The notes beneath the pieces were generated by a model. The model was not told the origin of the DNA and did no database searches. It saw only the letters and a program-made list of their open reading frames with translations. This document shows, one piece after another, positions 47,901 through 58,500 of a DNA stretch of 64,000 bases. The DNA comes from Litoditis marina. Lineage: Eukaryota > Nematoda > Chromadorea > Rhabditida > Rhabditidae. A program made the translations under genes and the position numbers. The stretch lies in the NCBI GenBank assembly GCA_964036275.1, contig OZ038440.1, positions 7,973,690-8,037,689 on the forward strand, given 5' to 3'. How positions within the stretch are numbered: position 1 is the first letter of the stretch; each line of letters opens with the position of its first letter.

Positions 47901-50900
47901 GGACTAGTTTACTAGTTGACCCCGGCTCTAAATTTCGTCATCAGTGAATTTGACCTCGCAGATTTTGGTTTACAACTTTTTGTGAAAAATTGGGTGAACG
48001 AAATTTTTCACACAATACATCATTAGAAAGCCCGTGAAGTTTTCTAGGGGGAGAAACAACTTTCACTCACATATCCCCACCCATAAACCCACACGGCCGT
48101 CCACCACCAATGAAACTTCTATTTCAAGCTTCAAAAAATTGTCAGTTTCGGCCCACAAAAAAGTATTTCACGTGTTTCACGTCATAGTACGTGTCCTGAA
48201 ATTAGTCTAGAAATGTTCAGCGCATCGTGTTACCCTATAATCACCTCATTTTCAGATCATTCCCTTGAAATTCCCTCCAAACCAGAGGCCAAACCTCCGA
48301 ATTTGGCCAGAATTTGAATTTTCTTGAAAAAAAAAGTTGTAGATAACATTAGAAACTTGTAAACTTAACTAAGAAGTTCACTTTTGTACATATAATCATA
48401 AAATAGAAATGCAAAAAATGAGAATATTTTGCAAAACCGGCGCTTGACTACTGTCTTCAGGCGGGATCGAACCCGCGTCCTCAGACTGCAATCAAACACG
48501 CAATCGCTGTGCTATCCTGTTTCCGGCACCGGAGGGTCAGCTCGCTGGTATATGGTCGGGCCCCGGAGGTCGCGGCGCGCGTTGACCTCTTGCTAGCTCA
48601 TTGTTGAAGATAGGAGAAAGTTTTTTTCACGAAAATGATCTACTCTTCAAGCTCTACCTGTCCATGTAGATCATTAGGCTGCCAGATGGCTGGTTGAAAA
48701 AGTCAATGTCCAAAATCGACCTTCTGACGGCTCTTGTTCAGTTTTGTGTGAACCGACTGATGATTGTAAGATGTCAAACTGACCGTAGTAAAATTCTCCA
48801 CATTTTGTGAAAAAACTATGATCAAAGGTCAACTTACGACCTCACAGGTGGATCAAAACCGCCAAAATTAAAAAAAATTCAACTTCTCAGGAAAACCAGT
48901 AGAAACATGGTTTAAAATCATTTTCATGGAATGAATCGTACATTACCGAATTCCTCATGAAAATCTCTATTCGATTCAACAATGAATTAGAAAAAAAACA
49001 CAAAAGCGCGTGGTGCGCGCCGGCGCGTAATCACTATCAAAACACGACTTTCGGCAAGCCAGTGTGAAACATTTTTGGTCAACTTTTTTTTTCTTTTTTG
49101 CACAGCGCAACATTTCAAAACAAGACGAACAAAATGATGTAGGTCAAAAAAAATTTGACCTACTTTGAAATTTCAACGTTACAGCGTGCGCGCGCAACTA
49201 TACGAAATTTTTCGAAAATTTCAGCAAAGATGCGGACTGGCTTAATCTATACATGTTCCAAATTTCAGCCCAATCGCACAAGTCTGACTTTTGCCGTTTT
49301 TGAAAATTTTTTGATCTACGCGTCATTACGCGCCGCGCGCATGCAGAAATTGCAAAATTTGCAACTATTCAGATGCGCCCAAGTTTTGCGCACAATTTGA
49401 AACCAATTTTAGCTCCTCAAATTCATTCCGCCGGTTGCTAGAAGCGTGCAACGGGGCTCAATTTCGCCAAAAACACGTTTCGGGCCCTAAAAATCGATAA
49501 AATCAATAATCTCGAAAATTTCTTAAAGATTCGAATTTAGTGGCCTAATACGGTTCTGTCGCCGTAGAGCTTGTGTTTTCACGACTTTTCATCTCTGAGA
49601 TCTGAAAATCGCGCTTGTCGCGCGCGCGCGGCGCGCAAAGTTGCGGCTGCACACAAAATTTTTGCTTCAGAATGACCGCCGTCAAAAGTTCTACGACCCA
49701 GTATACTTTTTAGCACGAGCTCATTCGCTGTTTTTGAGAAAATCAAAAAACAAGTTTTTTTTGCAAAAAGTTTACCTTTTTAAAACACGCGCAGCGCGCG
49801 CCGCGCAGAATTAGAAAAAAAAATTCATTGCTCAATCGATTGGAAACTATTTAGGCAAACTTTTTTATTATTACAGCGATTCGTAAAAATCAACATGCCA
49901 GCCACTACAACTCCTGAAACACGAAAATTTAAATTTTTGGCGGACAGTGCACAACGTTTGGACGTACTGTGCACGCGTGCATGTACATTTTCACAAAATT
50001 CATACATGAATCGCGACCTGACGATATTTATATACAGGAATTTTTAAAATGAACAAAAAGTCTATACGGCATGGCGCGCTACGCGCGCGGAAATACAGCA
50101 AGGGTGAAAAATCATGTCAAAACCCCCGTCCGCCTTTATAAAATATAGAAACTGGTAAATACAAAACGGAGACTACACAAATACACTATAAAAGGTCTTA
50201 AAATACAGGTGTTTGATGTTTTCACGGTGCGTAAAGTGGATAATGGAGCTATGTACGATGCTCTCGAAACGAGCAAAAACTTTCAATTACAAAAGTTATG
50301 TCCAAGAATACGTTAGTATAGCAATAAATTCTCGACTAACCAATATGTTCATAAACTACATCCCTAACTACGATTATCAAATTAATAATGATCTCACTTT
50401 TCCAGTTGTGGCTTATCGACCAGATCCTTCTTGGTAATGACAACAAAGACCGGAATATTGAGGGCCGCGGCGAGGCCCAAATGTTCTCTCGTAATCGAGG
50501 TGGGACCCGTTTCAGCCGAGACCAGTCTGAACAAACAACCGATAATGATAGATCAACTGACTTTGACCCAATTCTTAAACCATGTAACCTAGGTAAAACC
50601 CAACTGTCTACCTCAATTCTTAAACCAGTTAACCTAGTACCTAAGTAGAATAAACAGTAATGATTTAATGAACAAATCTTTGAAAATATTACTGAAATTC
50701 AGGCTATTATCGAAAAACAGTGCTTTGTAAAGAAAAACTTATAACTAAAATTCAGACGCTTGTTTAATGAACATCGTGATTGTGAATGTTTCACGAACTT
50801 CACAAGAAAATATGTGGCTATGAACAGCAAAAAACACCGCTGTACCCTACTGAAATTGAAAACCTACAGACAAGAGAAATGTGGGTTGTATCCGGAAAGT

Positions 50901-53900
50901 CCGTGTATTGTCGTCTTCAAATACTTCGAATCACCGGCCAAATCAATGAGGGTAACGAGTTTTGTTGACCTCTCCACCATCTCTTCCAAACTGTGCTCGG
51001 CGTAGTTGACCAACTGTAACCATAGAATGAAGGAAAAGAATTGTTAAAGAAGGGTATAACTCATTTAATGTGACGTGATCTTCTTCCAGCTACTACCCTA
51101 ACTAGCTAAGTGAAATCGTCCATATTTATAGGTGATATGATAAGAGAGCTATGAGCTACTATCTGTTTCGCACACACATCATACCCCAACCAGTTGTAGT
51201 TGTACTAAACTACCCATTTTGAAAGAATACCGGCATTCATTCGTGAAAAATTTGACAATAAAGATAGGTTTTTGGAATCGAATAACTTTCAGAGGATTGA
51301 AAAATAATTCACAACCAATAAATCGAACAACTCACCTTTCCCTTGGAGTCGAATCCAATGACATCAAGACAGACTGAACTCGTCTTTCCGGTACGCACCT
51401 CGTGTTGGAATCTGGAAAACGATGTTCATTGTTCTGAATAAAATGTTCAGCTCAGAAGAGAGAATACATAATAACCGATGCTTCTAACATTTTGTAGAAC
51501 TTTCAACTCCAACTACAATTTGATGTATACATCCAACCTAAGTTCAAAACCAGCAAAGTAAACTACTGCAGAAGCATGCCCTGTTCGTTTGTCATTTCAA
51601 ATTACGCAAAATGTTTATTCTACAAAGCCTAACTAGAACTAGAGCTCAACTTATAAAATCTCTTGCGGTTTCTACGGTACCTTTTGAACTACACTAGTTT
51701 ACCTGAACAGGTTGAGCCGAGTCTTTCCGTTGCCATCATCCAAACATCCCTGTGTCATGACGCCACAAAGGGTCGATTTACCAACATCCACTCCGCCCAG
51801 TACAGCCAATCTAAACATCAGATATTTCGAGAAATAAACAGATAAACTTTAGATTATAAAAGAGCATGAACCCGCTTCGTTTATACATTTTACTTTTTTG
51901 ATTTGAATAGCTAATATCTAAATTCTCTATAAATATTTTCTTCGGTCATAACGATGAGGTAAGACGTGGAATCGGAAGTATGAATGAAGAATATGTACAT
52001 TATGTATGGAATACCTGAGCTCAATGAACTGTTGACTTTCTGGCACCTTCCGAACCAGAATTTCCACAACAGTTCGTCTGACGAGACTTCCTCGTGGAGT
52101 TACATCCCGTTCCGTTAGCTGAATACATGGAAATTCATTTCATTAAATGTAAAAAGGAAGTATTTTCTTTAGTCAACTTACTTAAATAGACAAAAAAAGC
52201 AAGGTTGATTCAGTTGAATGCTACTCATCCTTCTGAGTCAGATTTAAAAGTAAATAAATACTCCGAGACTGCGACCTCGATTTCTATATAAACCCCATAA
52301 TCATCTTTTTGAAGTTGTCGAGGATATAAGTTTGTATTCCATTACGTTGAATTACTAAAGTTCATATTCGTCGATATCGATATGAGTATGAAACCATGGA
52401 AGTTACGCAGTTACGCTATGCCCACTAAACAGTTGCTTGCAAATCATCAATCATTACAGGTTACAACATGCACAGACGTTTACAATTTTTAGACGACTCT
52501 CGAAATTCTGGGTGACTGAACGAAAAATAGTGTACATATCTATTTTTGGGTGATCAAAATGATATATTTCTGTTCAAAATCCAGATAATCACCCAATTTC
52601 GACGAATTTTTGGGTGATTATCTGAATTCTTGGAGTTTTTCATGAATTTTGGGTGACCAAAGTTCAGACGTCGTCTAGGGTTGTATACATCTGAACATGC
52701 AACATGAGAAAACCACCGGAAAGAGGATAAAGGCAATTGATTTTGACTTTTGACAACTCACAATGACCATGCTAGCCCCCAGGGCGTCGGCCATCTCCCT
52801 GAGTGTTGACACAGACTCATTCAATTCGGCATCCGTCAGACCGGACATTTTACCACCGTCCTCCACTCCCATCTGGAATTGAAATGTTAGCGAAATTGTA
52901 GAGAAAAATATACAATAAAAACTGAGAATGTGAACAAATTTTATGAAAAACATAAATACTATGCCAATTTGCAATCCAACACGTAATTTTCCTTAAACGA
53001 TCAATACTCCATACTGGTATCATACCATTAAAAACTAAACCAACTTCTGACGACCCCAAACGGGCGTTACGAAAAGGTGACAAACAGAAAACTGATTCTG
53101 CACACAAATCACAAAAAGTTAAAATTATGATAGAATATCATTGAGAATTAGCTCTAGCCTACCTCATAGATAGCCTCTCCCTGTCCCTCTCTCAGTCGCC
53201 ACTTCATTTGAGTGATCAAGTGTTGTAGACGCGATGTTGAAGGATTGATTAGTTTAGCCTGAAATACACAAGAGTAAGGTATAAATATACATCACAACAT
53301 GTCAAAAAATGTGTATATAAAGAGCCTACACTAGAAAATCGTCGAGCTACTCTTGGTCATCAGTAACATACTTTTCGTGGCATCAAAATCAAATATAAAT
53401 GCAAAGAAAACAACTACTTCCTCCAAACAGAACGCAAAAATGGAAACAACACTACTAATCTGTCCAGCACAAACTCATAAAGTCCATAATTTGTGTTTTA
53501 ATGCATGTCTTTCTTCGATCAAGAACAAGTCCTTTGATTTCATATAGGTAACTAAAATCTAACCTTATATTCAATATTTCCCAATTCCATCTCTGGGGGG
53601 AGGCAGTTTTCCGTTTCAGAATCCTCTCCGTTCCCGTCATTCAGCATAGCAGGTGCTCGCACCCGTACGTTCGACTGATCATAATTTCTGGAACAGATTA
53701 TTGAAAAAAATGAAATATTCCAACATCAACAGAGAAACTGTTGCAAGAGACTGCAGACTGAAGAAAACGCATCAGATTCAGATTAAAACAATAACAAAAC
53801 TCTACATTTAGCACCGATTTCATGTTCATCTTAGAAACGAAACCTACTCAGGCCCAGGTCTCTCCTCTGTTCGACTTTATGATTTCAACCAAAAAACAGT

Positions 53901-54046
53901 GAAAGAAATATCTTTGAGTTGAACGAGTGTTATCATGATTTTCACCATTTTTAGGTACAACAAGCAAACGAAAAGCGAACTTACTTGTTGGTTGTGAATA
54001 CTTGATGATTGTCCTCTTCGCAGAACTGCGAGATCATAAAGTCCAT
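38934..54046 (-). CDS. gtpbp2: GTPBP2-like translational GTPase
   Basis: Complete 16-exon gene, 1,758 nt, 585 aa, all phases consistent. Exons in transcript order: 53985-54046, 53564-53687, 53163-53258, 52762-52872, 52015-52118, 51703-51810, 51336-51411, 50868-51013, 50398-50526, 42015-42101, 41628-41740, 41041-41117, 40672-40767, 40112-40225, 39555-39669, 38934-39133. The GTPase domain has P-loop GGVDVGKS at 171-178, G3 DLAGD at 251-255, LLVSAETG...TREHLGLAAAL at 276-298 and G4 TKKD at 307-310. Two beta-barrel domains follow, ending in LIFRQGKTKGLGEVTDV, the diagnostic GTPBP2 C-terminus. In animals GTPBP1/GTPBP2 act in ribosome-stalling rescue and mRNA surveillance with Pelota. The G3 box, normally DxxGH in translational GTPases, reads DLAGD here. 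Intron 9 (42102-50397) is 8.3 kb and holds a satellite array. GTPBP1 is the alternative; the C-terminus argues for GTPBP2. Confidence 0.93.
41263..41386. mobile_element. 124-bp TTAA-ended MITE, copy 2
   Basis: Ends TTAAAGAAGGACGATTATGT and ATCGTCCTGCTTTAA, with an inner inverted repeat around CTTAAACTGCAAT and ATTGCACTTTAA. It lies in the GTPBP2-like intron 41118-41627. Confidence 0.8.
42400..47143. repeat. 149-bp satellite array with higher-order repeats, inside an intron
   Basis: About 32 head-to-tail monomers of 149 bp. Landmarks are TTGTTTAGAACACTTTGAG, GTGATGCTGAAAGTTTGAGC, ACTACAACTTTTCAATTTTG, CACATAAGGGTCCCCCACAT and TTGACTCCGAATCGGCTG. Three kinds of higher-order unit are visible. 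A 595-bp tetramer (three 149-bp and one 148-bp monomer) is repeated at 42409-43598. A 411-bp unit with a truncated fused monomer is repeated at about 44909-45730. A trimer of about 447 bp occurs near 45900-46960. Truncated monomers occur near 43780, 44890, 45125 and 45535. The whole array is within intron 9 of the GTPBP2-like gene. Repeated 70-96-aa open frames on the minus strand are by-products of the monomer sequence. Confidence 0.97.
47144..50397. other. rest of GTPBP2-like intron 9, CG-palindrome-rich
   Basis: AT-rich sequence with many short GCGCGC-type palindromes between about 48990 and 50090 and several stretches reading CATGTTTCAAATTTCAG or CATGTTCCAAATTTCAG. No gene is supported. 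A tRNA-like relic lies at 48452-48527. Confidence 0.6.
48452..48527 (-). repeat. tRNA-like relic (SINE or pseudo-tRNA)
   Basis: The minus strand has a good B box (GGGTTCGATCCCG in a paired T arm) and a weak A-box region (GGATAGCACAGCG). The acceptor ends do not pair and no clean anticodon stem forms, so this is not called as a tRNA. Confidence 0.5.
52582..52624. repeat. small hairpin in a GTPBP2-like intron
   Basis: CAGATAATCACCCAA and its exact inverse flank 13 nt. Two more GGGTGA-containing blocks nearby (52508, 52650) suggest a decayed foldback element. Confidence 0.65.
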
Positions 54047-55516
54047 GGTGACTAGTAGATAATGATTAATTGACTGAGAGGTTTAAGTATATTCGATCCG
54101 TGAATGAGAATCAGCACTGTATCCGATCTATCATTCGAGAAAATGCCCTGAAATACAAACATTTTAAAATATTGTTATTCGACGGAGGATGAGAAACATA
54201 ACATCATTGAACTTGCGTGACGTAATCAGAATGTATCCGAAGAACTCCCCCTCATTCCTTAGTATTGTTGGAAAATAAAACATTTCTTTGTATCTTAGCA
54301 TGATTATTATTATTTATTTCCAAACATATCTAAGCTGAAGCAGTATAAAGGTTGAATCTAAGACTAAGATATGAAGGAAACCTGGCGGACCAACCAAGGA
54401 ACATGAAAGGCAGAGCTATCAATTTTCAGTTGCCAACCTCTTGACTTCAAGTATGACGCACTAACTTTGACGCAAACAAGTTTGCCGCAGCTGTTTTATG
54501 TGGGACAGCGGGTAAATAAAGAAGAAAATGGGCACCAAAGAACATTTAGAGCGAAGATTATAACGGAGAACATATGATGCATCTGTATACTAACAATAAC
54601 CCATGAAAAATCAGCGAACGTTTGCCTTGTTTGCCTACTTGGGGACAATTCTTTTCTCTATTTATCCAGAAAAGGTCTGATGTTTCTCAATTGATTTTTT
54701 ATGAAAAGTTCCTCAAATGTCAAAGTAACACTTCAATATTCACGTACAACCTTGCTACCTAGGTAGATCAACGACTGCCCGGTTGTCACATGCAACTTTT
54801 ACCTACCAGCCGGGCCAGATGCTAAACGCAATTTAAAAATAACTATTACATACTTTAATATGTCTAACTACAGGTAGTTAAGTATTTACTTAAGTGAACT
54901 TAGAGTACAACAAAGCATAACTATACGTGAACAATATTAAAATTGACGTGCGGAACGCAATGCGGGTGAATATTAAAGAACAGCCACACGCCGCTGCGCG
55001 ACCGCAGCGCATCTGACGTCACAATTATGTCGAGCTATTGTGCAACATTTCTTGGTTTCTGAGGAATAACTCACAAATTTCACAAGGATGAGTAAATATG
55101 ATGCAATTTCTATCTCAGCGCATTAGTGGGGCACAATACAAAACAATAGAGATAACTGGTTGTTCGACATAAAAACAATTGATGTCAAGAGTGATTGAGC
55201 CGAAGTCAAGAAAAGTCTTTTATTAAGTTAATACAAATGTTTTAGAACGAAATTATTATTTAACAGGTATTATATTTACAAACAGAGATCTGGATACCCG
55301 TATTGAAAATTTCCAGATCCATTTACCAAACAGACACTGTATGAGAAAGTGATACTTCCCTTAACTGAATAACAAACAGTAACAAACTACAAATTACCAA
55401 AACAACTATCTGGTTAGTGTGAGAAATGCTCAAAAATTTGAAAAGTCATTGAGCGAGTACCAACAGGTAATACAAATTATCTAATGCTAAAAGATCTCAA
55501 CTTTTAAATAACATCA
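54047..55516. other. intergenic between GTPBP2-like and methyltransferase genes
   Basis: Both neighbours are on the minus strand, so this holds the methyltransferase 3' flank and the GTPBP2-like promoter. No gene is recognised. A CG-rich block with CCGCTGCGCGACCGCAGCG occurs near 54990. The 1.5-kb gap argues against an operon. Confidence 0.5.
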
Positions 55517-58500
55517 TTACATAGGCATGGACGGATAAATGTACATGAGTGAGGGATCCCATTGACCATAGCCCAACCCCATACTTATAGGATACATCTG
55601 TGGATCCATATACGGTACCATGCTGGGTTGAACGGCTTGAAACAACAGACTATCATCTACTGAATTCGTATCCATATTGGTTCGCGTTTCCAGGCGTAGC
55701 AAGTAGATAGCATCAGTCATCGTTGTCATCTTTTCCCAATAAACACACTGAAAACAATGAATACCATTACAACAGTCCATGATCGTTATTAGAAGTTTCA
55801 ACACATGAACATAGGCGTTCGGCATTCAGTTTGAAAAACTGTTCTGTTCATGTGAGCTGAGAACCACAAGACGAAGAGAGAGTACCAAATCATAACGGAA
55901 TTGATAGAATACTGATATCTACGTGAGCTACGTCTACGTGTGTTTCTGAATCACCATAACCAGAACCAATTGAAACCTCCACCGACCAGTAATGAGTAAA
56001 GTAATGCCCTTGGAAAAAACCACCCTATTCTGAAAGACACTTACAAAATATCTATGTTTGCAATTCATACCCCATTTTGATGTTAATTTTAAGGGGGGAG
56101 GGGGGGGGGGATATAGTTCCGACCGTGAAGTCGGTCAACTTTCCGCAACCTCGGAACGTGGTTTTTACCTCAAAGTTGTACTCCATGGTCCCGTCATCTT
56201 TCTGCGAATCGCAAGCAGCAAAGACAATGTCGGCATGATCAAAGGGAATTGCAATCACCGCGATCCCGTGACCAACCCTGCAAGGTAACTAGGTAACAGT
56301 ATAACACGCGAATCGTGCTCGTGCGGAAATATGGCTAGTTTGTGGTTACCCTACCCCTTTGCAAACAACTCATTGAATACAACAACATGCATTTTTCTAT
56401 CTAACCACTTAAGATTCGTAACAATCATGTCATACGGTATAACGATACACCTATACGCCCTAGGGCATTTTACACTGGACAACGTAACATAACTCATAAC
56501 TCACATGCTGTTTTCGATTATTGCGAAAAGTCGCTCGTAAAACTCAATGATTTCTTCCAGGCTGGCATCCTTGTATCGCAAAGGAGAGCAGCATAAGAGA
56601 TGCGTTACTTGGTAGAAGTTGAAGAGAGCTGAAAAATGCTGCGATTATTTGTTTTTTTCCACAATGACAATAACAAATTGCACACTAGTGCAGACCGGAC
56701 ATATATGTTTTGTGAACTACAAACTACATAAGACAGGTGGTTACTCAAATTTTCAGCGACTAAAATTATAAAGTTTATGAGTTCCGGCGAAAAAAGTGTC
56801 TGTTCCTGAACGCTAGACTGTGATGATGAAAACATTCATTTGCACCTTTAGGGTGACCGAAGCGAAGCGGTGGCAACACATCTAATGCAAAAGTTTGGTG
56901 CCAACTGACTGCCAATTATTTACATCGTAGAAACGAATTGAAAGTACAAAGTTTTGTAAACTACAAACTACATAAGTAACTTACACTTGTTCAATCCTTC
57001 GTAGTGTATTAGATCCAAATATCTTCGCGATCTACTATCTGGAGGGAAATGACTGCGAAGACACAACCAGTTGGCTCTTGTCATGAAACCATCTTCATCT
57101 GACGATGAAATGGCGAAACAGATGCACTGAAAGAACCACATCACATAATTTAATTATCATACATTACGTAGCAGAAAAAGCCAAACGGCAGAAAAATTAT
57201 TGCGAACTCAAAAGCCGCTCTTTCACTAATTTTTGATAAATATAAGAATTGTTTTGAATGAAACTCGTTAATTATAGACTCGCGACTAATTCTAATTTCT
57301 AATATGTTAAGAGTGAGAGAGCAGTGTCAGTGGAAAAAAGTCACATCAAAATCAATCATTCCTTATTCCTAGTATAAGATAAATATTACATTGAACATAG
57401 CTAGCGCATTGAGTGCCGTCTCACCGCACCCGGATCCACAGGACAGATCAGCGACTATTGATTCTGAAAAAAAGTATCAGTATTATTCAAAACATATGAG
57501 TGTATTGAAGAAAAGTGCAACTATTCTACAGAACGCAACCGATTTTCAAATCAAAAACGTGAAACTCCATTCTTTTTCATTCTAATCCATTTTTCGAATT
57601 TTTGTGACTACTCCGACCATAGTACTGGTGTATGCATATGAGTAATCGACTTCTCAGAACAAACATACAAATACAAGACAAGAAACCAGATCGATTAAAC
57701 TAAATACGCTGGTGTGTAATGTAATGTTGCGAAAACGAAAGATACGAAGCAAGTGAAAACTAAAGGACCTGCAGCAAATAATTAGAATTAGAAACCAGAA
57801 ACACAATAAGCAACTCACTATCTCCAATTTCAGCGAGTCTGACCATATATGTGGCCAACGCTCCACTCATCCTCTCATACACCATATACGGCCGGAAATC
57901 ATACTCGCTGAAAATAGTAAACTCTCATCAGCATTGCTCAGCGGCTTGACGCTTGCACGCGCTTTTGCACTTTTTGCAGTAAAATTGCTCGCAAATATCT
58001 AGTTCGAATTTAAAATCCCGTTGTGATACTTGATTGTATTAATTTGAATAAGGTGAAACATTAATTACTGAAACAATCGCAGTAGAATCATTATTCTGAC
58101 ATGAAGAGACCGCAATCAGTGAAACTTTACACAGACCAAACCAACTGATCAACATCTCACCCTGACAGTCGTTTAATACTAATAACTAACCTCATGAGTT
58201 GAACTCCGACACAAATCTGGGTGTAATCCATGTAGATCTTCAACTGAAAGATGGGTTGCTCCTTCGTGAACCTGTCTGGTTCATTGATAATCCATCCAGG
58301 ATAATCTGACAGAGCGGCAATGCTGCGCAATTCACGCGCCAGTTCCCCCGAATCCGCCCAACTCTAAAATATGGGTATGACCAAACACTGTTTTTCGGAA
58401 ACTCGGAAGCTGACAGCGTGAGCACGTCAGATGAATCAATAATTCAAACCCCAAGTTAAGACATTAAACACACCTATACCTACAAATAATAATAAAATAT

